A DNA stretch of 64,000 bases from Methylomicrobium lacus_A (lineage in GTDB: Bacteria; Pseudomonadota; Gammaproteobacteria; Methylococcales; Methylomonadaceae): positions 2,294,001 through 2,358,000 of the forward strand of contig NZ_CP169217.1 of NCBI RefSeq assembly GCF_041897535.1, read 5' to 3'. Made by a program: the position numbers and the translations under genes. Position 1 is the first letter of the stretch; each line of letters starts with the position of its first letter. This document shows positions 27,683 through 37,396 of the stretch, in pieces. The notes below the pieces were generated by a model. That model did not search any database. It was given only the letters and a program-made list of their open reading frames with translations, and was not told the DNA's origin.

Positions 27683-29290
27683 ATGAACATTTCCAAACTG
27701 ACTTTGGCCGTGGCAACAGTCCTCGGCGCCGGAGCCTCTTCATCTGCTTTTGCGATCGATCTTTACGTCGATGTCAAAACCAAACAGATTTATGCCGAAC
27801 CCGGTCCGCACCGGCAAAAAATGGGCTCGTTCGAAAGAGTCGAGGATGCCTCCGCGAAAACAGCTGAGCCATCGCGCAACGCTGCGGAAATCGCATCCAT
27901 TCGCGAAGAATTGGAACTAAAAGACAACCAAATCAAGGCACTCGAAGAACATGCCAAGGAAGCTTCGGCGCCTGAATCGGTTCATGTCAAACTCGATGAC
28001 GGGATACATTTTGCAACCAAGGATGGCAATTTTACCGCCGGCATTAACGGACGCATGCAGGTGGATTCGCAGACTAATTTTAACAATAATGTCGCCCCTG
28101 CTACCGGAGCAAATACGTCGAATGATTTGAATGATGGCGTAACTCTTCGTCGCGCGCGTCTGGGCATTGAAGGTACTTTTTTCAAAAATACCGATTATAA
28201 GTTTGAGTACGATTTCACTCGGGGCAACGGCACGACTGCTGCCGGGGTTACCGATGCGTTCATCCGTTATAATTTTTCCAAGCCGTTTTCGGTTAAATTC
28301 GGCGCCTTTAAAGAGCCGTTCAGCTTGGAAGAAGCGACCAGTAACCGCTACATTACGTTCATCGAACGTAACATGATCACCAATGCCTTTGTCGACGACC
28401 TCAATACCTATAAAGTGGGTATTGGCGCCAATTACTCGGCCGAGCGCTGGCAGGTCGCCACATCGCTGCAAACCGAACCCGTCGGCAACAACGGTGCCAG
28501 CAACAGTGCGACCTTTAACGGAACCAACCCCAATGGCGGTGTCAATCGTTCTGGCGGCTCCGGCGATACCAATTGGGAAGTCAACGGGCGCGTCAGCGGT
28601 CTGCCTTGGATGGAAAGCAAAACCAAATTCTGGCATGTGGGAGCCTCAGGATCGTATATTAATGTGAACAACAATTACTTAGCTAATGGCAACTTTAGCA
28701 ACGGCGGTATTTCGTTCGCCCGCGGCCTGGATAATAACGTAGACCGAACCAATATATTGAATACGGGCAACTTGACTTCAGGCACCCGGGGGACAGCGAC
28801 TTGGCGTGAAGCAGATCATCTTACCCGCTTTGGCGCAGAAACCGCTGTGGTTTACGGACCTTTTTCCGTACAAAGCGAATATATTGCCACGAATGTTTCA
28901 GGTAAAGGCTATAGCGGTGATGCTCTCGACGGTTTCTACGCCTATGGAACCTATTTCTTAACCGGTGAGTCGCGCGCTTACAAAGCCAAAACCGGCGCCT
29001 GGGATCGGATAAAGCCTAATCATAACTTTGATATGAAAGGCGGCTGGGGCGCATGGGAACTTGCCGCAGGTTACGATTCGATCGACCTGAATAGTGGCCC
29101 GATTCATGGTGGAAAAGCCCAGACCGCGAAGTTCGGCATCAACTGGTATCCTAACTCGCATGTCCGCGTGATGGCTGACTATGTTCATGCGCTGGATATA
29201 AATACCTTCGACGTTGCAAATGCTCGCAGTAAAGCCTTTAATAACTCGGATCTGGATGTTATTGAAACGCGTGTCCAACTCGATTGGTAA
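27683..29290 (+). CDS. Phosphate-selective porin, OprO/OprP family
   Basis: A 535-residue outer-membrane porin that forms trimeric, anion-selective channels for phosphate or polyphosphate. After a signal peptide ending SSAFA, a coiled coil spans residues ~70-95 (IREELELKDNQIKALEEHA). The barrel begins near residue 110 and includes the family segments LRRARLGIEGTFFK, FEYDF and VKFGAFKEPFSLEEATS. It ends in RVQLDW, whose terminal aromatic residue suits Bam recognition. Two tandem Pho boxes precede it and a strong terminator follows, so it is a monocistronic PhoB-regulated gene. Confidence 0.92.
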   Translation: MNISKLTLAVATVLGAGASSSAFAIDLYVDVKTKQIYAEPGPHRQKMGSFERVEDASAKTAEPSRNAAEIASIREELELKDNQIKALEEHAKEASAPESVHVKLDDGIHFATKDGNFTAGINGRMQVDSQTNFNNNVAPATGANTSNDLNDGVTLRRARLGIEGTFFKNTDYKFEYDFTRGNGTTAAGVTDAFIRYNFSKPFSVKFGAFKEPFSLEEATSNRYITFIERNMITNAFVDDLNTYKVGIGANYSAERWQVATSLQTEPVGNNGASNSATFNGTNPNGGVNRSGGSGDTNWEVNGRVSGLPWMESKTKFWHVGASGSYINVNNNYLANGNFSNGGISFARGLDNNVDRTNILNTGNLTSGTRGTATWREADHLTRFGAETAVVYGPFSVQSEYIATNVSGKGYSGDALDGFYAYGTYFLTGESRAYKAKTGAWDRIKPNHNFDMKGGWGAWELAAGYDSIDLNSGPIHGGKAQTAKFGINWYPNSHVRVMADYVHALDINTFDVANARSKAFNNSDLDVIETRVQLDW

Positions 29291-29366
29291 CGGCTATATC
29301 AGGCTCGTTAGGTTTGGTTTCATCCCCAAGCCAAACCAACGATCCTAAAGTGGGTGATAGACAAGC

Positions 29367-29403
29367 AAAAGCCGCACTGTTTTGTGACAGTGCGGCTTTT
29401 TTT
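29367..29403 (+). terminator. Strong intrinsic terminator after the phosphate porin gene
   Basis: AAAAGCCGCACTGT pairs perfectly with ACAGTGCGGCTTTT over 14 bp with a 6-nt loop, followed by TTT. It lies 77 bp past the stop codon. Confidence 0.9.
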
Positions 29404-29516
29404 ATGGAGAGACTCAAAGACTGGTTAAATGGGTCTACCTGGAAAAACCCGATTCCCAACGTAAACGCCGGGAAGCAGAAAGACTCCGAACAGGCGTCTT
29501 AGGCAGAGCACATCCT

Positions 29517-30266
29517 CTACAATAATTCCGCCGGCGCTTCCCAGTCGAATGCCGGAAGGCTATGCAGCGTGGCGCAAAGCCCTTCGTTCCAGCGCTGCTG
29601 CAAGCGCGTCAGATACGGATCGTTGGCGGCCAGCTTCAGATGATGGCTGATCTTCATGTCGTCGCGCCGGTAGATCGCCACCTCGAACGGCGGACCGACC
29701 GCGGCATTCGAACGCGAGGTCGCATCGAGCGACACCAGCAACAGCCGCGCGCCTTCCTCCAGGCCGGTCAACGCGCCGACCGCGCGGTCCAGTACCGGCT
29801 TGCCGTATTTGGTTTCACCGATCTGCAAATACGGCGTCTCGGGCGTCGCCTCGAAATAGTTGCCTTGGGGATAGATCAACAGCAAGCCCGGATTCTGCCC
29901 CTGTATTTGCCCGCCCAAAATCAACGTGGTCTCGACGCTGACGCCGGACGACTGCAAGGCCGGCCCATGCTCCCGTTGCGTTTCCTGGCTGACTTTGCCG
30001 ATGTAGTCGGCGGCTTCGAATAAATAGCGGGCGGTCAACAGGCTTCCCCTTTCCGAAGGATATTCCAGATCGCGCACAATACGGTTCAACACCCCCTGCG
30101 TGGTCGCCAGATTGCCCGCCGACAACAGCACGAAGAAGCGGTCCGGGGCCGGCGTAAAGATATGCAGTTTGCTGAACGAAGTTACATAATCGACGCCGGC
30201 GTTCGTGCGTGAATCGGACGCGAACACCAAACCGTCGTTAAGCAACAGGCCCACACAATACGTCAT
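29517..30266 (-). CDS. Anbu-type proteasome-related protease
   Basis: A 249-residue Ntn-hydrolase of the Anbu (ancestral beta subunit, or BPH) family. With the start at 30266 the protein begins MTYCVGLLLNDGLVFASDSR, so removal of Met exposes Thr as the catalytic nucleophile; the FASDSRTNAG strand and FSKLHIF (putative active-site Lys) match the proteasome beta fold. A longer frame from 30305 would bury the nucleophile. Anbu proteins form open-ring assemblies, but their substrate is not known. Here the gene is divergent from a transglutaminase/amidoligase, an ATP-grasp protein and an alpha-E protein, the partners with which Anbu is known to cluster. Confidence 0.92.
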   Translation of the reverse strand: MTYCVGLLLNDGLVFASDSRTNAGVDYVTSFSKLHIFTPAPDRFFVLLSAGNLATTQGVLNRIVRDLEYPSERGSLLTARYLFEAADYIGKVSQETQREHGPALQSSGVSVETTLILGGQIQGQNPGLLLIYPQGNYFEATPETPYLQIGETKYGKPVLDRAVGALTGLEEGARLLLVSLDATSRSNAAVGPPFEVAIYRRDDMKISHHLKLAANDPYLTRLQQRWNEGLCATLHSLPAFDWEAPAELL

Positions 30267-30507
30267 TGCAATTCCCTCGATAATCCTGAAATCAAACAGC
30301 ACCATTTTAGAAGATGGCTTGGTTTAAAGCGATCTTTTTCCTGCCATCGCAATGTCTTCAGCGGTTGCCAAGCTGATTTCTGCTTCGCACGCGAGCTGCC
30401 GTTTTGTATTGGTGCAATTATTGCTTGGTAATTTTGTACAACGGCAAAACGCGCGCCGATGCCGGTGCCGACGCTTGCCTTTCAACAGGCCTATTTCGAG
30501 TACGTCC

Positions 30508-33500
30508 ATGTCTCTCAAGATTGCGATCCATCACCTGACCGTTTACGAATACGACCGCCCGACCACGCTGTCGCCGCATCTGGTCCGCCTGCGCCCGGCC
30601 CCGCATACGCGCACGCCGGTGCACCATTACTCTTTGAAAGTCGAACCCGCCAAGCATTTCGTAAACTGGCAGCAGGACCCTTTCGGCAATTATGTCGCCC
30701 GCTACGTGTTTCCCGAAACCACGCAAAAACTGTCGGTCGAAGTCGATCTGGTCGCCGAGTTGGTCACGGTCAATCCGTTCGATTTTTTCATCGAGGAATA
30801 CGCCGACAGCTTTCCATTCAAATACGAAGACCAGCTGGCCAAGGAACTGGCGCCCTATTTCGAAATCAAGGAATCGGGTCCACGGCTGCAAAAATGGCTG
30901 CAAGCCGTACCGAAGCGGCCGGACAATACGGTCAACTTCATCGTCGCGCTGAACAGCCGCCTGCAACAGGACATCGGCTATACCCTGCGGATGGAACCCG
31001 GCATCCAGGACTGCGAGGAAACGCTTTTACTCGGCACCGGCTCCTGCCGCGACAGCGCCTGGCTTTTGGTGCAGATCATGCGCCATCTGGGACTGGCCGC
31101 GCGCTTCGTGTCGGGCTATCTGGTGCAGTTGAGCGCCGATCAGAAGAGCCTGGACGGCCCGTCGGGGCCGGCGCAGGATTTCACCGACCTGCATGCCTGG
31201 ACCGAGGTCTACCTGCCCGGCGCGGGCTGGGTCGGCATCGATCCGACCTCCGGCCTGTTCGCCGGCGAAGGCCATATTCCCTTGTCCTGCACGCCCGATC
31301 CGGTCAGCGCGGCGCCGATCACCGGCGCGGTCGGCAAATGCGAGGTGACCTTTCATTTCGAAAACCGGGTGACCCGCATCCACGAAGACCCGCGCGTGAC
31401 CAAACCCTACAGCGCCGAACAATGGGCGCGGATCCAGCAACTGGGCGGCGAAGTCGACGCGTTGTTAAACCTCGGCAACGTGCGCCTGACCCAGGGCGGC
31501 GAACCGACCTTCGTCTCGATCGACGACATGGACTCGCCGCAGTGGAACACCGAAGCGCTCGGCGAACACAAGCGCGAACGCGCCGAGGATCTGCTGCGCC
31601 GGCTCTATCAGCGCTGGGCCGAGGGCGGCGTGCTGCATCACGGTCAGGGCAAATGGTATCCGGGCGAGCAACTGCCGCGTTGGGCGCTGGGTGTGTTCTG
31701 GCGCGCGGACGGCGTACCGGTGTGGCGCAATCCTGCCCTGCTCGCTTCCTATCACGATCGCCTGCACAACCAGGGCAATGTATCGAAGCGTTTTATCAAG
31801 CGCCTCGCCGGCTTCCTCGGCGTTCCGGGTCACTTTGCGGTGCCGGGCTTCGAGGACGGCATCTACTATCTCTGGAAAGAAGGCAGCCTGCCGGCCAATG
31901 TGGATGTGCAGTGTTCTAAGCTTCGCGACCCGCTCGAGCGCGCGCGCCTCCGGAAGATATTCCAGCAAGGCTTGGGCACGGATTATGTGGTGGGCTACGC
32001 CCTGCCGATCGCCTGGGATTACGGCACAGACGGCTGGCGCTCGTCCCGCTGGAATTTCCGCCGCGAACACATGTTTCTGTTGCCCGGCGATTCGCCGATG
32101 GGTTACCGGCTGCCGCTGGAAAGTTTATGGTGGGAGCCGGAAGACTTGCGCCAGCAGTTGATCCCGATCGACCCTTTCGCACCAAAGTCTCCGCTGCCCG
32201 CCGGTCACGGCGAATTACAAAGCCGTTTTGCGCACCGCGCTGGTGCAAACGCGCCACATCAGGGCATCAGCGCGCAAGGTTTTGCGGATGCGAACCATCA
32301 GGAGGGGGAGAGCCACCTGATCCGCACCGCACTCTGCGTCGAAATGCGCGACAACCGGCTGCATGTGTTTCTGCCGCCGCTGACCGACCTTACGCACTGG
32401 CTGCGTCTGATCGCCGCGGTCGAAAATACCGCGGCCGACCTGAACATCCCGATCCTGCTGGAAGGCTACGAGCCGCCGCGCGACGAACGCCTGAAGCGCT
32501 TCAACATCACCCCGGACCCCGGCGTAATCGAGGTGAATGTGCCGCCATCGGCCGATTGGGCGGAATTGTCCGCACTGACCGAGAGTTTGTACGAGGAAGC
32601 GCGACTCGCACGCCTCGGCGCCGAAAAATTCATGCTCGACGGCCGCCATACCGGCACCGGCGGCGGCAATCATGTGACCCTGGGCGGCCATACCGCCGCC
32701 GACTCGCCATTTTTGCGCCGGCCGCACCTGCTGTCCAGCCTGCTGCGCTTTTGGCAGCATCATCCCGGCCTGTCGTATCTGTTTTCGGGGCTGTTCGTCG
32801 GTCCGACCTCACAGGCGCCGCGCGTCGACGAGGCGCGCGACGATTCGCTGTATGAATTGTCGATCGCGCTCAAGCAGCTTGCGCAACATCCCTCCCCTAA
32901 CCCCTGGCTGGTCGATCGGGTGCTGCGCAACCTGTTGACCGACATGACCGGCAATACCCACCGCGCCGAATTCTGCATCGACAAGCTGTATTCGCCGGAC
33001 GGCCCGGGCGGCCGTCTCGGCCTGGTCGAATTCCGGGCTTTCGAAATGCCGCCGCATCATCAAATGAGCCTGGTACAGATGTTGCTTCTTCGTTCATTAG
33101 TGGCGCGCTTTTGGGATCATCCGTACGAACTCGAACCGGTACGCTGGGGCACCGAACTGCACGACCGCTTTCTGCTGCCGCATTATGTCGCCGGCGACCT
33201 GAAGGATGTGATCGAAACGCTGCAGCGCTGGGGCTTCGGCTTTGCGATGGACTGGCTGGCGCCGTTTTTGGAATTCAGGTTCCCGCACTATGGCAGAGCG
33301 CAAATCGGCGATGCGGAATTGGAACTGCGTTTTGCGATCGAGCCTTGGCATGTACTCGGCGAGGAAGTTACAGCGCTTGGCACCTCCCGTTTTGTCGATT
33401 CGTCGGTCGAACGTCTCGAAATCAAGGCCCGGGGCTTGACCGAAGGCCGCCATGTGGTGACCTGCAACGGCCGCAGGGTGCCGCTGCGCCGCACCGCGCG

Positions 33501-33816
33501 CCGCGACGAATGGGTCGCCGGTGTGCGCTACAAGGCCTGGAAGCCGGCGTCCGGCCTGCATCCGACGCTTCCAAGCCATGCGCCTCTGGTGTTCGATTTG
33601 GTCGACACCAGGAACGACCGCGCGCTCGGCGGCTGCACTTACCATGTTTCGCATCCGGCCGGACGCAATTATGAAACCTTTCCGGTCAACGCGAACGAAG
33701 CGGAAGCCCGGCGGCTGGCGCGGTTTTGGCCACACGGGCATACGCCGGGGCCGATCGCGGTGCCGGGCGAAGAGATCAACGACGAATGCCCTTATACCCT
33801 GGACTTAAGGACTTAA
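30508..33816 (+). CDS. Transglutaminase-like protease/transferase fused to DUF2126 putative amidoligase
   Basis: A 1102-residue two-part protein. Residues ~1-290 are the bacterial transglutaminase N-terminal domain plus the transglutaminase-like core, with the predicted triad Cys180 (GTGSCRDSAWL), His229 (DLHAWTEVYL) and Asp245 (GIDPTSG). From about residue 340 to the end lies DUF2126, a putative amidoligase related to glutamine synthetase/GCS-type COOH-NH2 ligases, beginning RLTQGGEPTFVSIDD and including DGRHTGTGGGNHVTLGG. The start at 30508 (MSLKIAIHHL) matches family starts; 52 upstream codons look non-coding. It leads the gene set with the ATP-grasp and alpha-E genes. Confidence 0.92.
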   Translation: MSLKIAIHHLTVYEYDRPTTLSPHLVRLRPAPHTRTPVHHYSLKVEPAKHFVNWQQDPFGNYVARYVFPETTQKLSVEVDLVAELVTVNPFDFFIEEYADSFPFKYEDQLAKELAPYFEIKESGPRLQKWLQAVPKRPDNTVNFIVALNSRLQQDIGYTLRMEPGIQDCEETLLLGTGSCRDSAWLLVQIMRHLGLAARFVSGYLVQLSADQKSLDGPSGPAQDFTDLHAWTEVYLPGAGWVGIDPTSGLFAGEGHIPLSCTPDPVSAAPITGAVGKCEVTFHFENRVTRIHEDPRVTKPYSAEQWARIQQLGGEVDALLNLGNVRLTQGGEPTFVSIDDMDSPQWNTEALGEHKRERAEDLLRRLYQRWAEGGVLHHGQGKWYPGEQLPRWALGVFWRADGVPVWRNPALLASYHDRLHNQGNVSKRFIKRLAGFLGVPGHFAVPGFEDGIYYLWKEGSLPANVDVQCSKLRDPLERARLRKIFQQGLGTDYVVGYALPIAWDYGTDGWRSSRWNFRREHMFLLPGDSPMGYRLPLESLWWEPEDLRQQLIPIDPFAPKSPLPAGHGELQSRFAHRAGANAPHQGISAQGFADANHQEGESHLIRTALCVEMRDNRLHVFLPPLTDLTHWLRLIAAVENTAADLNIPILLEGYEPPRDERLKRFNITPDPGVIEVNVPPSADWAELSALTESLYEEARLARLGAEKFMLDGRHTGTGGGNHVTLGGHTAADSPFLRRPHLLSSLLRFWQHHPGLSYLFSGLFVGPTSQAPRVDEARDDSLYELSIALKQLAQHPSPNPWLVDRVLRNLLTDMTGNTHRAEFCIDKLYSPDGPGGRLGLVEFRAFEMPPHHQMSLVQMLLLRSLVARFWDHPYELEPVRWGTELHDRFLLPHYVAGDLKDVIETLQRWGFGFAMDWLAPFLEFRFPHYGRAQIGDAELELRFAIEPWHVLGEEVTALGTSRFVDSSVERLEIKARGLTEGRHVVTCNGRRVPLRRTARRDEWVAGVRYKAWKPASGLHPTLPSHAPLVFDLVDTRNDRALGGCTYHVSHPAGRNYETFPVNANEAEARRLARFWPHGHTPGPIAVPGEEINDECPYTLDLRT

Positions 33817-33853
33817 TCATCTTGGACCGCCAGTCAACAGCGAGGAATGGCGC

Positions 33854-35338
33854 ATGAAACACATCGATTGGAAAACTTACGACGCCGATAAGGTCTGGGA
33901 CGAATTGGTCGATCCTCAGGGCCGGCCCCGCCCGCACGGCGAACAACTGGCCAAATTGCTGGCCGGCATGGACGCTGACGATCTGGCGTCCCGGCAGGCC
34001 GCGGCCGATCTGGCGTTGAAGGAAATGGGCATCACCTTTACGGTCTATTCGGACGAAACCCAGGACGCGATCGACCGCACCTGGCCGTTCGACATCGTGC
34101 CGCGCATCATCGCGAAAGCCGAATGGGACAGGATAGAAGAAGGCCTCAAGCAGCGCGTCATGGCGCTGAACCGCTTCATCGACGATCTATACCATGACCG
34201 GGACGTCATCAGGGCCGGCATCATCCCGAAGGAAATCCTGGCCAGTTCGAGTAACTTCCGCCCGCAATGCGTCGGCATATCGCCCCGTTTCGGGATCTGG
34301 GCGCATATCTGCGGCTCCGACCTGGTGCGCGACCGTGACGGCACGGTCTATGTGCTCGAAGACAACCTGCGGGTGCCGTCCGGCGTCTCGTACATGCTCG
34401 AAAACCGCCTGGTCACCAAGCGCGTGTTTCCCGAACTGTTCGAGGATTACGCGCCGCTGCCGGTCGACGACTATCCCTCGCAGCTTTACGACACGCTGGC
34501 CGCGCTGTCGCCGCGCGACATCGAATACCCGGAAGTGGTCGTGTTGACGCCGGGCATCTACAACTCGGCCTATTTCGAGCACAGCTACCTCGCCCAGCAG
34601 ATGGGCTGCGAGCTGGTCGAAGGCCGCGATCTGTATGTGGACCGCGACGACTGCGTGTACATGCGCACGGTCGGCGGCCCGGCCCGCGTCGACGTGATCT
34701 ACCGCCGAGTCGACGACCTGTTTCTCGACCCGGAAGCCTTTCACTCCGACTCGATGCTCGGCGTGCCGGGGCTAGTGCGCGCCTGGAAGGCCGGCAAGGT
34801 CGCGCTCGCGAACGCGCCCGGCGCGGGAGTCGCCGACGACAAGGTGGTCTATTCGTATGTGCCGGACATCATCGAATTCTATCTCGGCGAAAAACCGATC
34901 CTGCCGAACGTGCCGACCTGGCGCTGCATGGAGCCCGAGGCGCTCGCCGACACCCTGGCCAACCTCGAAAACCGGGTAGTCAAACCGGCCAACGAATCGG
35001 GCGGCTACGGCATGCTGGTGGGCAGCGCCTCGACCAAGGCAGAGCGCGAGGAATTCGCGAGGCGACTGAAGGCAGACCCGCGCAACTACATCGCGCAGCC
35101 GGTGCTCGGGCTTTCGACCGTGCCGACCATCGTCGAGAAACAGGTGGAGCCGCGCCACGTCGATCTGCGCCCGTTCATCTTGAGCGCCGAACAACAGCAA
35201 GTCACGATGGGCGGCCTGACCCGCGTCGCGCTGCGTAAAGGTTCATTGGTCGTCAATTCGTCGCAGGGAGGCGGCAGCAAGGATACCTGGATCGTACCGA
35301 TCGATATGGAGCAAAAAGATGTTATCGCGAGTCGCTGA
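33854..35338 (+). CDS. Circularly permuted ATP-grasp protein
   Basis: A 494-residue circularly permuted ATP-grasp enzyme (the DUF404/DUF407 type), predicted to form an amide bond on a peptide or protein using ATP. Visible family blocks are RFIDDLYHDRDVIRAG (about 110-125), LRVPSGVSYMLENR (about 170), VVKPANESGGYGMLVG (ATP-binding, about 375) and the closing SSQGGGSKDTWIV. It starts 38 bp after the transglutaminase-DUF2126 gene and its last 20 bp overlap the alpha-E gene. Substrate unknown. Confidence 0.93.
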   Translation: MKHIDWKTYDADKVWDELVDPQGRPRPHGEQLAKLLAGMDADDLASRQAAADLALKEMGITFTVYSDETQDAIDRTWPFDIVPRIIAKAEWDRIEEGLKQRVMALNRFIDDLYHDRDVIRAGIIPKEILASSSNFRPQCVGISPRFGIWAHICGSDLVRDRDGTVYVLEDNLRVPSGVSYMLENRLVTKRVFPELFEDYAPLPVDDYPSQLYDTLAALSPRDIEYPEVVVLTPGIYNSAYFEHSYLAQQMGCELVEGRDLYVDRDDCVYMRTVGGPARVDVIYRRVDDLFLDPEAFHSDSMLGVPGLVRAWKAGKVALANAPGAGVADDKVVYSYVPDIIEFYLGEKPILPNVPTWRCMEPEALADTLANLENRVVKPANESGGYGMLVGSASTKAEREEFARRLKADPRNYIAQPVLGLSTVPTIVEKQVEPRHVDLRPFILSAEQQQVTMGGLTRVALRKGSLVVNSSQGGGSKDTWIVPIDMEQKDVIASR

Positions 35339-36248
35339 AAATATTTACTGGCTGGCGCGTTATCTGGAACGCGCCGAAAACACCGCCCGCCTGTTGGCCG
35401 CCAACGCCGCGCTGCATCTCGACCTGCCGCGCGGCATCACGCCGGCATGGGAGCCTTTGGTCGCGATGGCCGGCGCGCGCGAACTGTTCGAACGGCAGCA
35501 TCCCGGTTACAGCGAAAAGGAAGTCGTCAGATTCATGATCGGCTGCGAGAGAAATCCCAGCTCTATCCTGAGTTCCTTGCGCGCGGCGCGCGAAAACGCG
35601 CGCACGATCCGCGACTATCTGCCGCGCGAAGCCTGGGAACTGATCAACAAACACCATCTCGACGCCGGCGAGCAGCTCAACGAAGGCCTGTCCCAACGCG
35701 GGCGGCACGAGTATCTGAAACGCATCATCCTCAATTCGCAAACGCTGAACGGGATGCTCGCGGGCACGATGAACCACGACCAGGGCTATCACTTCCTGCT
35801 GCTCGGCCGCAATATCGAACGCGCCGATATGACCTCGCGCATCATCGATGTGCGCACGGACGGCCTCTTGCCCATCGATACCGAACTGCGCCCGTTCGAA
35901 ACGATTCAGTGGGTCAGCCTGCTGAAATCCCTCAGCGCGTATCAAATGTACCGCCGCAGCATGCAGGCCCGGGTCCGGCGCGGCGACGTGCTGATCTTTT
36001 TATTTCAAAGCCAGGATTTTCCGCGCTCGATCCGGCATAACCTGTGCAACATAGAACGCAGCCTGAAGACCCTGCCGAACCACGAACCGGCGGTCCGCAT
36101 TTTGTATCAAATCAAGACCCAAATTCTGTCGACGCAGGTCGAAAAAATGAAATGCGCGCCGCTGCATAACTTCATCGACCAAGTGCAGATCGCACTCGAT
36201 CAGGTGCATGGAGAAATCAGCCGCGCATGGTTTCTACCTGCGGGATGA
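35319..36248 (+). CDS. Alpha-E domain protein
   Basis: A 309-residue, almost wholly helical protein of the alpha-E family, starting MLSRVAENIYWLARYLERAENTAR, with the conserved GRNIERADMTSRIID in the middle. It has no known catalytic residues and may act as a scaffold or peptide carrier for the adjacent ATP-grasp enzyme, whose gene it overlaps by 20 bp. It ends the operon; no terminator was found in the 250 bp that follow. Confidence 0.92.
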   Translation: MLSRVAENIYWLARYLERAENTARLLAANAALHLDLPRGITPAWEPLVAMAGARELFERQHPGYSEKEVVRFMIGCERNPSSILSSLRAARENARTIRDYLPREAWELINKHHLDAGEQLNEGLSQRGRHEYLKRIILNSQTLNGMLAGTMNHDQGYHFLLLGRNIERADMTSRIIDVRTDGLLPIDTELRPFETIQWVSLLKSLSAYQMYRRSMQARVRRGDVLIFLFQSQDFPRSIRHNLCNIERSLKTLPNHEPAVRILYQIKTQILSTQVEKMKCAPLHNFIDQVQIALDQVHGEISRAWFLPAG

Positions 36249-36517
36249 TCAAAATAACATCTGCTCAATTGTTGCAATCATTGCATTATCTCGCCTTTAT
36301 TAGCAGGAAAATGTGGTCTAGCCTAGCATTCTATTGAACCTTTTTAACAGTTTAAGGAATCTATACCTGTGTAGCCATATGGAGCATAAGACGCACACCG
36401 GGTTTTACCGAGACAAGAGAAAGAGAGTAAGGGGGACCACTGTTTATTAACTCATACAAGGGAAATGCAAAAAGTTCGTAAACAATTATTATCCATCAAA
36501 TGCGCGAGGAAGTTGTT

Positions 36518-37093
36518 ATGTTTAGAAAATACAGCCTTGTCCTAATACTGTCTATATTGGCAATACCAGCTTTAGCAGCGAGTTCCGCAAAATCTGAAGA
36601 TCACCCTAAGGGGGCAAAAATTATTCTGCACTTTAAATCTATGTTTGGTGTGGATGCCCCATTCTTGTCAACCCCTCCCCCTGATGCTAATCCTCCTGGG
36701 AATGGCCCTCTTGATTCCGATCCTAAGGTCCGGGATGTTCTCGGCGATTATCAATCATGGAAAATTGCCAAATCTGTCGATGGGAAATTGTTTTCAGACG
36801 GCAAGCTTATTATTAACATTAAGGGACTCATTTTTGGTAACGGAAGTCCCAATGATGAAGACCATTTTCGGGCACTACTAAGTTGTCAGACGGCTCCCGA
36901 CAGCACTACAGACATCCCTTTCTCTAACGTTATTACCGATCCCATTCCTGTCCACAAACCTATTGGCAAGGGCAATGCTAATATAAAAGTTCAGCTTGAA
37001 AATTTCCCATCCCCCTGTTTAGCACCGGTCGTCATGATTCTAAATGGTGACTCTGCTGAAGGTGATGTTTGGTTTGCCGTAACCGGATTCTAA
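36518..37093 (+). CDS. Secreted protein of unknown function
   Basis: A 191-residue protein with a clear signal peptide (MFRKYSLVLILSILAIPALA, cleavage after ALA). The mature part contains a Pro/Asn-rich loop (PPPDANPPGNGP) and two cysteines (LLSCQTAP and SPCLAPV) that could form a disulfide. No domain was recognised. The start at 36518 is chosen for the GAGGA 7-11 nt upstream. The sequence is more AT-rich than its neighbours and stands in a patch, 36.25-38.25 kb, that looks foreign. Confidence 0.7.
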   Translation: MFRKYSLVLILSILAIPALAASSAKSEDHPKGAKIILHFKSMFGVDAPFLSTPPPDANPPGNGPLDSDPKVRDVLGDYQSWKIAKSVDGKLFSDGKLIINIKGLIFGNGSPNDEDHFRALLSCQTAPDSTTDIPFSNVITDPIPVHKPIGKGNANIKVQLENFPSPCLAPVVMILNGDSAEGDVWFAVTGF

Positions 37094-37154
37094 GGAGACG
37101 AATAACGCTTGAGGCGTTGCCCATGATGAAGGCCAAAAGCTCATGAAAAAAATT

Positions 37155-37183
37155 CCCGGCTGACGATGGAGTTGCTAGCCGGG
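37155..37183 (+). terminator. Possible terminator hairpin after the secreted-protein gene
   Basis: CCCGGCT (37155-37161) pairs with AGCCGGG (37177-37183) across 15 nt and is preceded by an A-run. The downstream AGTCTTCTAC is only weakly U-rich. Confidence 0.45.
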
Positions 37184-37396
37184 AGTCTTCTACAACCACA
37201 GCAATGGGGCTGAATTTTGTTTAAACGAGATTCATTAAAATTACGGTATTCTGTCATCTTAATGGATAGTAAAGCGTTTTAACCGAGCTTGTCGACCTTT
37301 AAACTTGGTTTATGCCAAGAATTAACCAATCAGGCATGATTTTCAGAAACCAATTACTAAGTGAAGTTGGCCGCGCCATCCAATTCAAACCAAAAG

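Noticed and set aside
30459..31919. 486-codon frame overlapping the transglutaminase gene
   Set aside because: Arg/Pro-rich shadow of the real frame; the transglutaminase triad is in the other frame.
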